A stretch of 64,000 nucleotides of DNA from Cytophagaceae bacterium (lineage in GTDB: Bacteria > Bacteroidota > Bacteroidia > Cytophagales > Spirosomataceae), in assembly GCA_027491315.1 (NCBI GenBank), contig JAIXWL010000003.1:124001-188000 (forward strand). Direction: 5' to 3'. The translations under genes were made by a program, and so were the position numbers. The notes beneath the pieces are model-generated. The model did not search any database, had not been told where the DNA came from, and was given only the letters and a program-made list of their open reading frames with translations. Each line of letters starts with the position of its first letter. Within the stretch, counting starts at the first letter, position 1. Shown piece after piece: positions 46,760 through 56,393 of this stretch.

Positions 46760-47161
46760 ATGAATACGATTGACGCGGCAATGATTGCCATCCTTGAAAA
46801 ACGTTTAGAACTCTCTAAATTGAACTATTCAGATGAAAGCTATGATGATGTAGAAGAAATCTTACACGATTTAGAAGATGATTTTAATGAGAAATATGGT
46901 GATCAATTAGAAGAAATTCTCGAAAAGGTTCATATCAAACATTGTCCAGAATCTGATGTGCTCCTACCTACCGCTTACCTAGCCAAAAAATTTGTTGAAA
47001 CAGAAGATGGAGAAATTGAGATAGGCAAAAAAGAGGGTGTAGAGGTTGAATGGATTGAAAATCCAGCGGTGGGTGCAAGATTAGTACTTTTGCCTTCACC
47101 TACGCGAATTTTATTAATGACTCCCAAAGGTATCTCTGTAGTTTGGGAAAAAGAAAGCTAA
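46760..47161 (+). CDS. conserved hypothetical acidic protein
   Basis: 133-aa ORF with good start context, acidic N-terminal half; no family recognised. Confidence 0.7.
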   Translation: MNTIDAAMIAILEKRLELSKLNYSDESYDDVEEILHDLEDDFNEKYGDQLEEILEKVHIKHCPESDVLLPTAYLAKKFVETEDGEIEIGKKEGVEVEWIENPAVGARLVLLPSPTRILLMTPKGISVVWEKES

Positions 47162-47193
47162 TCATTCCAACGAGTATCGTTAACACAACATAA

Positions 47194-47230
47194 AAAAGCC
47201 ACTAGATTTATTTCTAGTGGCTTTTCTTTT
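47194..47230. terminator. bidirectional Rho-independent terminator between convergent genes
   Basis: AAAAGCCACTAGA-TTTATT-TCTAGTGGCTTTT flanked by A and T runs. Confidence 0.9.
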
Positions 47231-47248
47231 AATCAAATGGGAATAAAA

Positions 47249-48145
47249 TTAATATACCCAATCAATACCTTTGACTAATAATTTCTGCGTTTCAATTCCC
47301 AAAGGGTAATCAGAATAATCGTGCATATAGTCCCAGCTAGCTAATGGAGGCAAACTCATCAATATTGATTCTGTTCTACCATTCGTTTCTAAACCGAATT
47401 TTGTACCCCTGTCATGTACCAAATTAAACTCTACATACCTTCCACGACGCAAAAGCTGAAACGCTTTTTCTTTCTCTCCAAAGGGCCTGATAGCATTTTC
47501 TTCCATCAAATGACTGTAAATTGGCACAAAAGCTTCTCCTACCGCTTTAACAAAGTCAAAATGGGCTAATTTTTCTTCAAGATTCTTTGATTTGACATAA
47601 TCAAAAAATATCCCTCCTATTCCTCGTGTTTCTTCTCGGTGAGTATTAAAAAAATAATCATCTGCCCAAGTTTTATAGCTAGGATAATAGGATTTATCAA
47701 AGCGGTCACAAACTGATTTTATTTGTTCATGAAACCATTTGGCTTGTTCAGGTATGATGATATGAGGCGTTAAATCTATACCTCCACCAAACCAGTTTTC
47801 GCCATTGCTTAATTCAAAATACCGAACATTCATATGAATAATCGGTACCCAAGGATTGATTGGGTGCATAACAATAGAAACTCCAGAGGCAAAAAAATCT
47901 ACCTCTTCCTTTAAATCTAGACTTTTCACCATTTTAGGGTGCAATGGTCCAAATACAGCTGAAAAATTCACGCCAGCCTTTTCTAAGATATTCCCGTTCA
48001 CAATCACTCGAGAGCGACCACCTCCGCCTTCCTTCCGCTTCCAATTATCTTCCTTAAATCTACTACCCCCATCTACGGCTTCTATGCCCTTACAGATAGA
48101 ATCTTGCAAACCTTTAAAATATTCGGCTATAACTTCCTTACGCAT
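47249..48145 (-). CDS. hemF: oxygen-dependent coproporphyrinogen III oxidase
   Basis: GGGGRSRVIVNGNILEKAGVNFSAVFG, WFGGGIDLTPHI, GIGGIFFDYV, GRYVEFNLVHDRGTKFGLETNGRTESILMSLPP. Confidence 0.97.
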   Translation of the reverse strand: MRKEVIAEYFKGLQDSICKGIEAVDGGSRFKEDNWKRKEGGGGRSRVIVNGNILEKAGVNFSAVFGPLHPKMVKSLDLKEEVDFFASGVSIVMHPINPWVPIIHMNVRYFELSNGENWFGGGIDLTPHIIIPEQAKWFHEQIKSVCDRFDKSYYPSYKTWADDYFFNTHREETRGIGGIFFDYVKSKNLEEKLAHFDFVKAVGEAFVPIYSHLMEENAIRPFGEKEKAFQLLRRGRYVEFNLVHDRGTKFGLETNGRTESILMSLPPLASWDYMHDYSDYPLGIETQKLLVKGIDWVY

Positions 48146-48147
48146 AT

Positions 48148-50760
48148 TTATTGAGGGGAATGTTGATTGGTATCAGGCGTTTCAGTAGGACTTCCTAATA
48201 AAGAATTGAGTGAATCCAATTCCGAATCACTGACTTGAAGTGAATCTGGTAGGGTACTGTATGAACTTTGACAGTTAAAATCCTTTTTAACCACTCGTTT
48301 ATCTAATTTGTCAAAAGGTACGGGCTTATAATTAGCCAAAAGAGGGTCATTGACAACTTTTATCATAAAGCGCTTGTAAATCGGCAAGGCTGTTTTAGAA
48401 CCTTCACCCAAAGCACCCGTTCGGAAGTGAATTGAACGGTCATCCCCACCAACCCAAACACCGGATATTAAATTATGAGTCATACCTATAAACCAACCAT
48501 CTGAATGATTGGATGTTGTACCGGTTTTAGCTGCAAATGCAGGTGCATATCGATTATTGGCCGGTAATAAAACTTCTCCCTCGTTCCATAATAATGAACT
48601 ACCTGTTCCACCTTCATAAACCACCCCTTCCAACATGGAGCGAACTAATTGAGCTGATTCTTTTTTGATGACACGGTAAGAAACAGGGTCAAAACGTTGT
48701 AAAACCTTGCCATTTTGATCCTTAATTTCTTGAACTATCATTGGCTCCACATGGATACCTTCATTGACAAAAGCGGAATAGGCACCAATCATTTCGTACA
48801 AGGAAACATCAAAAGAGCCTAATCCTATGGAAGGAACTGCTTTTAATGGACTCTTGATTCCCATTTTCTGCGCATAATACATAACAGTGTCCGCTCCTAC
48901 CTCATTGGTTAAACGGGCAGTAATTGAGTTAATGGATTTAGCCAATGCCCTACGTATGGGCATAGCCGAATAGGAAAAAGTCCCATCAGCATTGGATGGC
49001 CTCCAAATTTTCTTTTCGCCCTTTTCTTCTACTTCCAGTTCAAATGGCTCATCGGTCATCATGTAACATGGCGACAAATCTTTAGGTCCATCAATCGCGG
49101 CCGTATAAACAAAGGGTTTAAATGTAGATCCGGGTTGACGCTTCGATTGCTTTACGTGATCGTACTTAAAATACTTAAAATCCAATCCACCTACCCAAGC
49201 TTTAATATGCCCTGTGTATGGATCCAAGGTCATCATTCCTGACTGTAAGAATCGCTTATAATATTGGATCGAGTCATAGGCACTCATGGTCATTTGTTCT
49301 TCACCCATGGTAGACCTAGAATACACCCACATTTTCCGCTTGACAATCTTCATGTAATGCATGACAGAATCGGGATTATTGGGATATTTATGTACTAATG
49401 CCTTATAGTATTCCGTACGTTTAGCCACTGTATCAATGAAACCAGGAATTTCTTTACCATGTTCATCTACCCAAGGATTTTGCCCAGTCCAGTGATTATC
49501 AAATGTTTTTTGAATGGAACGCATACCTGACTCCACGGCTTGTTCAGCATGAATCTGCATTCTAGAATCAATGGTCGTGTAGATTTTCAAACCATCACGA
49601 TATAAATCAATTTCCATATCGTTGGCTTTAGCCCATTCATTCAAATATTTAGCAATGGCCACTTTGAAATAATTGCCAGTACCGTCATAGGGTGATTCTT
49701 CATTAGAATGTAATTCAATAGGCATTTTAGCTAATGAATCGAAGGCGTTTTTCTTGAGATAACCAGCCTTTACCATTTGGGCTAAGACTACATTACGACG
49801 TTTCCAAGCTTTATTTTGTTCCAATGGTTTACCTTCATAACGCTTAGGATTATAGGTCGTAGTAGCTTTCTGAAGTCCCACTAAAATAGCAGCCTCTTGG
49901 ATATTTAAAGAATCTGGGGAAGTATTGAAATAGGTTTTAGATGCTACTTTAATACCGTAGGCATTATTTCCATAGTCAACCGTATTTAAGTACCAAAGGA
50001 TGATTTCATCTTTGGTATAAAAACGTTCTAGTTTAATGGCGGTCACCCACTCTTTGGATTTATATATCAACTTACTTAAACCTGGAATATAGCCAAATAA
50101 ACCTGTTTTGGTAAATCCTTTTTTAGTCCTTGTTTTAAATAAATTCTTAGCCAATTGCTGAGAAATGGTACTTCCGCCCCCACGATCACCGCCTTTTACT
50201 AATCCCACAGCCACTCCTGCCCAAGCTTGAAAGTCTATACCGGTATGTTCGTAAAAACGGGCATCTTCGGTTGCCACTAGGGCTTGAACAAGGTAAGGCG
50301 AAAGCAATTTATAATCGCGTATTGGAGTTCTATTTTCTGCAAAGTATTTTCCTAATAAAACACCATCAGCAGAATAAATTTCAGAAGCTTGAGATAATTT
50401 AGGATTTTGCAATTCATCTACTCCTGGCATTTCACCCGTCAACCAAAAGATATTGGTCTCAATCACAAACAGGTAGATTAGCACATACATGACTACTTTA
50501 CCCGCTACTTTCCACATGGTGACAATGGGACGATAATAAGGAGAATTTCGGTCTACTCGGGCTTCATAATAAGCCTCGATTAATCTCCATTTTGTCCGTA
50601 GAAAAAAACTGGTCATTGCCACTTGGCCTACCAGCCAAGAATACTTCTTTTCTCCTAGGACACGAGCTAATAAGGACAAGAACAAAACCGTTAAACGCTC
50701 CAATCCTGTCCAGAAAAGGCTTTTAAGCTGTTGAACGATTGCGCGAATTCGTTGTAGCAT
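48148..50760 (-). CDS. penicillin-binding protein 1A (transglycosylase/transpeptidase)
   Basis: ATEDARFYEHTGIDFQAW, GGSTISQQLAKNLF, KQSKRQPGSTFKPFVYTAAID, AKTGTTSNHSDGWFIGMT. Confidence 0.96.
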   Translation of the reverse strand: MLQRIRAIVQQLKSLFWTGLERLTVLFLSLLARVLGEKKYSWLVGQVAMTSFFLRTKWRLIEAYYEARVDRNSPYYRPIVTMWKVAGKVVMYVLIYLFVIETNIFWLTGEMPGVDELQNPKLSQASEIYSADGVLLGKYFAENRTPIRDYKLLSPYLVQALVATEDARFYEHTGIDFQAWAGVAVGLVKGGDRGGGSTISQQLAKNLFKTRTKKGFTKTGLFGYIPGLSKLIYKSKEWVTAIKLERFYTKDEIILWYLNTVDYGNNAYGIKVASKTYFNTSPDSLNIQEAAILVGLQKATTTYNPKRYEGKPLEQNKAWKRRNVVLAQMVKAGYLKKNAFDSLAKMPIELHSNEESPYDGTGNYFKVAIAKYLNEWAKANDMEIDLYRDGLKIYTTIDSRMQIHAEQAVESGMRSIQKTFDNHWTGQNPWVDEHGKEIPGFIDTVAKRTEYYKALVHKYPNNPDSVMHYMKIVKRKMWVYSRSTMGEEQMTMSAYDSIQYYKRFLQSGMMTLDPYTGHIKAWVGGLDFKYFKYDHVKQSKRQPGSTFKPFVYTAAIDGPKDLSPCYMMTDEPFELEVEEKGEKKIWRPSNADGTFSYSAMPIRRALAKSINSITARLTNEVGADTVMYYAQKMGIKSPLKAVPSIGLGSFDVSLYEMIGAYSAFVNEGIHVEPMIVQEIKDQNGKVLQRFDPVSYRVIKKESAQLVRSMLEGVVYEGGTGSSLLWNEGEVLLPANNRYAPAFAAKTGTTSNHSDGWFIGMTHNLISGVWVGGDDRSIHFRTGALGEGSKTALPIYKRFMIKVVNDPLLANYKPVPFDKLDKRVVKKDFNCQSSYSTLPDSLQVSDSELDSLNSLLGSPTETPDTNQHSPQ

Positions 50761-50772
50761 AAATGGATTGAA

Positions 50773-51366
50773 TTATTCCGTTTCTAATTTTTCTAAGATA
50801 CTCATTAAATCCGTAAAATCCCTAAATCCTGGTCTATCCTCATGCCCAGCCATAAGTCCTATTCCTTGGATTGAACTTTGCTCCACCCATTCCTCTAAAT
50901 CTTCTTCTGGAAGTTCTAAGCCCAAGATGACAGGATACTGAGCTGCCCAGGTTTCTATCTGAGCTTCCATACCCACCAAAGAATCCGGAGAATCTGCCAC
51001 TAATAAAAAATAAGCCACATAAGGTGCAGCTGTAGCAAATAAGGCAGGTAAATTATCTGAATCAATATTGACCCGCATCATTTTTGGAATATCTAATTCT
51101 AATAAACGCGGTAATTGCACCCGGGAATCCACTTCAATCCAATCAGGTGCATAGTTTTGAACGATTTCTTTAATTTGATCTGACGAAAGTCCTGAAAGTT
51201 CTGCCACAATTTCTACTCCACTTAACCAATTTCTAATTTCCTTAAACTTATCTAATGGCATTTCATGCAAGGCAAACCCTAACCAATCAACCCCCATGCC
51301 GGCACAATATCGAGCATCCGAAAGGTTATCAATGGAGGAAACCTTCACCCGTGTTTTTAACATCAT
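50773..51366 (-). CDS. phosphoribosylanthranilate isomerase-like (TrpF family)
   Basis: MLKTRVKVSSIDNLSDARYCAGMGVDWLGFALH...; TIM-barrel-like 197 aa, GIGLMAGHEDRPGFRDF. Confidence 0.65.
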   Translation of the reverse strand: MMLKTRVKVSSIDNLSDARYCAGMGVDWLGFALHEMPLDKFKEIRNWLSGVEIVAELSGLSSDQIKEIVQNYAPDWIEVDSRVQLPRLLELDIPKMMRVNIDSDNLPALFATAAPYVAYFLLVADSPDSLVGMEAQIETWAAQYPVILGLELPEEDLEEWVEQSSIQGIGLMAGHEDRPGFRDFTDLMSILEKLETE

Positions 51367-51491
51367 ATTTTATTCTAAAACAATTGGCAAAACTACTGCA
51401 TAGGACGTGAATTACAAATAAAAATGACTTATTGGAGAAATAAATCATTAAATTGCAGAAAATTTCTGCAGGCTTTGAACCTGAATTGAAT

Positions 51492-52631
51492 ATGGAAACA
51501 AAAGGACGCGTTCTCGTCGCTATGAGCGGCGGCATTGACAGCTCGGTCGCAGCTGTATTATTACACGAACAAGGGTACGAAGTGATAGGCATGACCATGA
51601 AAACATGGGACTATGCTAGCTCAGGTGGAACGAAAAAAGAAACAGGCTGCTGTTCTCTAGATTCCATCAATGATGCTCGGCACATAGCCGTTTCATTGGG
51701 ATTCCCGCATTACATTTTAGACATTCGGGAAGAATTCGGTGATTCAGTTATCGATTATTTTACCAATGAATATGTAGAAGGTAGAACTCCTAACCCCTGT
51801 GTCATGTGCAATACCCACATCAAATGGGATGCCTTATTACGTAGAGCAGACCAGTTGGGATGTGATTTTATCGCAACAGGACATTATGCCCAAATCCGAC
51901 AAGAAAATAATCGATATATTATTTCAAAGGGGGTAGATGCCTTAAAAGATCAAAGCTACGTGCTTTGGGGAGTATCTCAGGAGAGTCTTGCTAGGACCAT
52001 TTTGCCTTTGGGACATTTAACCAAACAACGCATCCGTGAAATGGCCACTGAAAGAGGCTTTGTGGATTTAGTGAATAAATCAGAAAGCTATGAAATTTGT
52101 TTCGTGCCAGACAACGACTACCGAGGCTTTTTAAAAAGACGTTTACCTGATTTAGAAGAAGCAGTACAAGGAGGAAATTTCGTGGATCAGTCGGGAAAAA
52201 TCATTGGGAAACATGAGGGCTACCCATTTTATACCATTGGTCAAAGAAAAGGACTAGGAAAAGCCTTTGGTTTTCCTGCTTTTGTCACGGAAATTCGGAA
52301 AGAAACGAATGAGGTGGTAATTGGAAAATTAGAGGATTTGAATCGTACAGGTATGTATGTGGGACAATTAAATCTTCAGAAATATGCTGAAATACCAGCC
52401 GGAGGCCTAGAAACCAATACAAAAGTTCGATACAAGGATCCGGGAACGGAAGGGTTAATTGAACAAATAGCTGATAAAATCAAAGTAACTTTTCATGATG
52501 AAGTTTCAGGTATAGCACCGGGGCAAGCAGCTGTATTTTATGAAGGGGATGACGTGATTGGCGGAGGATGGATTTTAAAATCATTCCAAAAAGGTAGTGT
52601 ATTTGAAAATATTCAATCATTTGCTGTATGA
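51492..52631 (+). CDS. mnmA: tRNA-specific 2-thiouridylase
   Basis: GRVLVAMSGGIDSSVAAVLLHEQGYEVIGMTMKTW, GRTPNPCVMCNTHIKW, FIATGHYAQ, DQSYVLWG; start moved to METKGRV (ORF track 51453). Confidence 0.96.
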   Translation: METKGRVLVAMSGGIDSSVAAVLLHEQGYEVIGMTMKTWDYASSGGTKKETGCCSLDSINDARHIAVSLGFPHYILDIREEFGDSVIDYFTNEYVEGRTPNPCVMCNTHIKWDALLRRADQLGCDFIATGHYAQIRQENNRYIISKGVDALKDQSYVLWGVSQESLARTILPLGHLTKQRIREMATERGFVDLVNKSESYEICFVPDNDYRGFLKRRLPDLEEAVQGGNFVDQSGKIIGKHEGYPFYTIGQRKGLGKAFGFPAFVTEIRKETNEVVIGKLEDLNRTGMYVGQLNLQKYAEIPAGGLETNTKVRYKDPGTEGLIEQIADKIKVTFHDEVSGIAPGQAAVFYEGDDVIGGGWILKSFQKGSVFENIQSFAV

Positions 52632-53560
52632 AATCAACCTTCTTGATAGCCTTCTTGATGTGGGTAGGCCTTCATCAAAATTGGGCCCAACAAGCTAAAA
52701 ATTACCCCAAATCAGACATCAGCTTTTTGCTTATGGGTGATTTTGGTCGTCATGGCGAATTCCACCAAAAAGACGTAGCCAAACAAATGGCTTTGACTGC
52801 CGCCGAGGCAGATATAGACTTTATCATTACTACAGGAGATAATATTTACCCCAAAGGAGTAGCAAGTGCCCAAGATCCGGCATGGAAAAGTAGTTTTGAA
52901 GATATTTATACGGCACATAGTCTGCATGTCAACTGGTACCCCGTTTTAGGAAACCACGATTATGCAGGTAATCCTCAGGCTGAAATAGACTATTCAAAAG
53001 TGAGTCGGAGATGGAATTTACCTGCCAGATACTATTCTAAAACCTACAAATTAGGCGATGGTGCTACCTTATTAATGGCATTTTTGGATACTTCTCCCTT
53101 TGAACTAGGATATTATAGCGATGCAGAGGAACCTTTTAGATCGAATGTAGCTGCACAGGATACTAGTGCTCAAAAAAAATGGTTTACCGAATTAATGAGT
53201 CAATCCAAAGCCACTTGGAAAATCGTAATAGGACATCATCCCCTATTTACTTCTGGCCCACGTATGGGGAGAATAAATCATGTAGCGAATTCCTGGCAAA
53301 AACTATTTGAAAAAATGGGAGTAGACTTTTATTTAGCAGGCCATGAACACCATTTGGAATACAACCATTTAAATCAAAAACTACATCATGTGATTTCTGG
53401 AGCGGGCAGTAAAATTACTCCGTTACAAACAAAAGATAAATCCATTTTCGCCCAATCGGTCAATGGATTTGCTGCCTTTTTTATACAATCCAAAGCCTTA
53501 GAATTTCAATTTATAGATGAATCTGGAAACACCATCTTTAGCCAAAAAATTAAGAAATAA
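52628..53560 (+). CDS. metallophosphoesterase (purple acid phosphatase-like), secreted
   Basis: ISFLLMGDFGRHG, DFIITTGDNIYPKGV, WYPVLGNHDY, VIGHHPLFTSG, FYLAGHEHHLEY. Confidence 0.93.
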   Translation: MKSTFLIAFLMWVGLHQNWAQQAKNYPKSDISFLLMGDFGRHGEFHQKDVAKQMALTAAEADIDFIITTGDNIYPKGVASAQDPAWKSSFEDIYTAHSLHVNWYPVLGNHDYAGNPQAEIDYSKVSRRWNLPARYYSKTYKLGDGATLLMAFLDTSPFELGYYSDAEEPFRSNVAAQDTSAQKKWFTELMSQSKATWKIVIGHHPLFTSGPRMGRINHVANSWQKLFEKMGVDFYLAGHEHHLEYNHLNQKLHHVISGAGSKITPLQTKDKSIFAQSVNGFAAFFIQSKALEFQFIDESGNTIFSQKIKK

Positions 53561-53667
53561 GAAGATTGGGTATTCTAAACTTGCCCAAGCGCAAAATATA
53601 AAATTGATATATGTCAATTTTCGCAAAGAATTTTTTGTTATTTGAAAATTTACATACATTTAGAAGA

Positions 53668-53712
53668 TTGAACCAGTTCAGGTTCAATAATTACCATAAA
53701 CAATTGGTAATT
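53668..53712 (+). promoter_or_regulatory. two adjacent stem-loops/palindromes upstream of the AraC-family gene
   Basis: TTGAACC-agttca-GGTTCAA (53668-53687) and AATTACCA-taaacaat-TGGTAATT (53689-53712). Confidence 0.45.
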
Positions 53713-53750
53713 AACAATGAACATGTTTTACCATTTACTGTGTACTACCA

Positions 53751-54617
53751 TTGAAATTTATACCCAAAGTATCGTTTAAAGAAGACCTAAAATCAGAAGG
53801 TTTTGAATGCGTTGATTTACAAGAATTTTGTAATCGAGATTGGTCAAAATATGAACCGCATACCCCCTATTTCCCACATCGAGTAGATTTTTATGTACTC
53901 TTAATTATCACCAAAGGTTCGGTCAAACATAAGGTGGACTTTCAAGAATTTTTAGTCAATGAAAATGAGTGTTTAATCATTTCACCCAACCAAATACATG
54001 AGTTAAATGCTGAGTCTGACTACCATGGCTATTTCATTTTCTTTACCAAGGAATACCTATTAAACTACTTTACCCCCAATACATATTTTCATATTTCTCA
54101 ATTATTCAATTACCACATATTTAAGCCTATTTACCAATTAGATGAGTGCATGATGGATTATGCGAATAGAGTGGCAACTGAATATAGTAATAGCCGCTAT
54201 GTCCTGAAATATCAAATCATAGCTTCCTTATTTTCTATCATACTTTATAAACTCAACAATAGAAACCTTTTGTATTCAGAAGGAATTACCAAGCAAGGAT
54301 TTGAAGTGTTTGAAAAATTTAGAAATTTAATTGAAAGCAAATATTCCCAAAGCAGGAATGTCAATGATTATTCGGATATGATGAATATCTCTTACAAGCA
54401 TTTAAATGAAATCTGCAAGCGATTTACGCATCGAACGGCTAAGGAGTTTTTAGATGATTACATCATTTTGGAAATCAAAAGAAAATTAAGTTCTACAACA
54501 CTTTCCATTAAGGAAATTTGCTTTGATACAGGTTTTGATGAGCCTACTAATTTCAATAAATATTTCAAAAAATTAACTGGAATTACTCCACTAGAATTTA
54601 GAACTGAACTAAATTGA
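53751..54617 (+). CDS. AraC family transcriptional regulator
   Basis: Cupin-like N-terminus; C-term NISYKHLNEICKRFTHRTAKEFLDDYIILEIKRKLSSTTLSIKEICFDTGFDEPTNFNKYFKKLTGITPLEFR; TTG start as called by the ORF track is uncertain. Confidence 0.9.
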   Translation: MKFIPKVSFKEDLKSEGFECVDLQEFCNRDWSKYEPHTPYFPHRVDFYVLLIITKGSVKHKVDFQEFLVNENECLIISPNQIHELNAESDYHGYFIFFTKEYLLNYFTPNTYFHISQLFNYHIFKPIYQLDECMMDYANRVATEYSNSRYVLKYQIIASLFSIILYKLNNRNLLYSEGITKQGFEVFEKFRNLIESKYSQSRNVNDYSDMMNISYKHLNEICKRFTHRTAKEFLDDYIILEIKRKLSSTTLSIKEICFDTGFDEPTNFNKYFKKLTGITPLEFRTELN

Positions 54618-54789
54618 GGTAACATATTTACCATCATCAGGCATAAATTAACCTTTTGCCACTAAGTAAATTTGTTGAATTTTGTCATACATAAAGTAAA
54701 ACAGACATAAACTCAAATTATAACAGATTTGTTTTTATAAAAATATTTAATTCCGCCTTTTTAATTACCAAATCCTGTGTTCATATAAT

Positions 54790-54828
54790 AAGGTGTAAAC
54801 AATAAAATGTTTACACCTTTCTTTTTTT
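54790..54828 (+). terminator. Rho-independent terminator
   Basis: AAGGTGTAAACA-ATAAAA-TGTTTACACCTT followed by TCTTTTTTT. Confidence 0.8.
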
Positions 54829-54850
54829 AGGGCTTGAATAGCTATTTATC

Positions 54851-55387
54851 TTACATTCCTTCCTCTAGCATTTCTTTAGGAACCTTTCTATTCCGCTCCA
54901 TTTGAATGATTTCTACATCATAAATGCGCGTACCATCAATCTTCAATTGAATAGCTGTTTGAATGGGATGAAATCCATGCTGCCCTGCAGCGCCCGGATT
55001 AATAAATAGCATATTATTTCGTTTAATATCCCTCTTAACTTGAAGAATATGCGAATGCCCACAAACAAAAATCTGAGGTATTCCCTTTGAAAATGCCTCA
55101 TAGGCATCTGGCTTGTAAGAAGAGGGTGCTCCTGCAATATGCGTCATGGCTATATTAACTTCTTCACATCGAAAGCGCATGATTTTAGGGTACATATTAC
55201 GAATGGTCCTATCGTCAATATTGCCATAAACACCAGCTATCGGTTTTTTATAAGTCAAAAGTTGGTCTGCCAATTGAACTGACCCCCAGTCTCCCGCATG
55301 CCAAATTTGGTCGCAAGCTTGTAAATGAGGCTCCAACCTTGGATCTAAAAAGGAATGGGTATCTGAAATAATTAAAATTTTCTTCAC
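54851..55387 (-). CDS. YfcE/MJ0936 family metallophosphoesterase
   Basis: ILIISDTHSFLDPRLEPHLQACDQIWHAGDWGS, GVYGNIDDR, FVCGHSHILQV, FINPGAAGQHGF. Confidence 0.93.
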   Translation of the reverse strand: MKKILIISDTHSFLDPRLEPHLQACDQIWHAGDWGSVQLADQLLTYKKPIAGVYGNIDDRTIRNMYPKIMRFRCEEVNIAMTHIAGAPSSYKPDAYEAFSKGIPQIFVCGHSHILQVKRDIKRNNMLFINPGAAGQHGFHPIQTAIQLKIDGTRIYDVEIIQMERNRKVPKEMLEEGM

Positions 55388-55388
55388 C

Positions 55389-56393
55389 TTACTCGGCCTT
55401 TTTATTCTTTACAGAGATTAATAATTTATCGCTAATCAACGTATTCGCTAACCAGGCTTTTTTCTCCGCCTGAAAGGCGCCCTTTAATTCCTGAGAAATT
55501 TTAGTATCATGATTCACCCAAGCAGGAGAACCAGCATCTTTATAGGCTGAATACCAAAAGGAAGCTACGCGGTGGGCTGATACCAACATACGGTCTTGCA
55601 CCTTTGCGCCCAGCTTATTTCCATAAGCTTGAATAAACTCCTTGGTATAATAATTTAAAGTTCTTCCGTTTCGAACTACTTGCATGTGCTTTTTATCTGC
55701 ACCCATAGCTAGCGTAACCTCTTTTTCCACTTGAAATAATTCAGGTAACATGGCATGTGATTCTAACAAAATTTCAAAAATAAAATCTTGGGGTTTAGAG
55801 ATATAAACCAAAGGTTTTGCCTGATAAGTAGCTAAATTATATTGAGATAGTTGTTCCTCCGGAACTAAGCTCTCCCACAAAGCATGCAATCCCTTTTGAC
55901 CCGTTAACTGACCATCATGGTTTTTGGTGGTATGTAAGGGTACGTGAGCATCAGCCACATAATGACCTAAATCTGCTGCATAAAATAATACAGAATCTTT
56001 CATTTCCCTTTTAAATGCATTCACCAGTCGGCCATAAACCCGGACAACCTCCCATGGCACTAAACCTTCCTTACGCAGTGAATCTAATCCATATTTAGCT
56101 ACAGCTGCTGAGAATTCATGAGGGATGTCTTTGGTATAATTTGGTCCAAAAATGGCCGCATCCATATCCAAATAATGTTTCACATCTTCCGTTTTATCTT
56201 CGTTTCTGCGAACATCTGGACGAATGGATTGATTAACCAAATAATCCTGATTTGCATAGAAATATGCTCCCAATGGATCAGGTAAAGCATAAATAGAAAC
56301 TTGCTGCAAGGTTTTATGCGCCAAAAACCCCCAGGATGAAATCATAAGAGTTAAGGGCACAATAATTAAGAAAACATACTTAGGATTTTTCAT
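55389..56393 (-). CDS. zinc-dependent phospholipase C family protein
   Basis: WGFLAHKTLQQVSIYALPDPLGAYFYANQDYLVNQSIRPDVRR, YAADLGHYVADAHVPLHTTKNHDGQ; start moved to MKNPKYVF (ORF track 56492). Confidence 0.8.
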   Translation of the reverse strand: MKNPKYVFLIIVPLTLMISSWGFLAHKTLQQVSIYALPDPLGAYFYANQDYLVNQSIRPDVRRNEDKTEDVKHYLDMDAAIFGPNYTKDIPHEFSAAVAKYGLDSLRKEGLVPWEVVRVYGRLVNAFKREMKDSVLFYAADLGHYVADAHVPLHTTKNHDGQLTGQKGLHALWESLVPEEQLSQYNLATYQAKPLVYISKPQDFIFEILLESHAMLPELFQVEKEVTLAMGADKKHMQVVRNGRTLNYYTKEFIQAYGNKLGAKVQDRMLVSAHRVASFWYSAYKDAGSPAWVNHDTKISQELKGAFQAEKKAWLANTLISDKLLISVKNKKAE

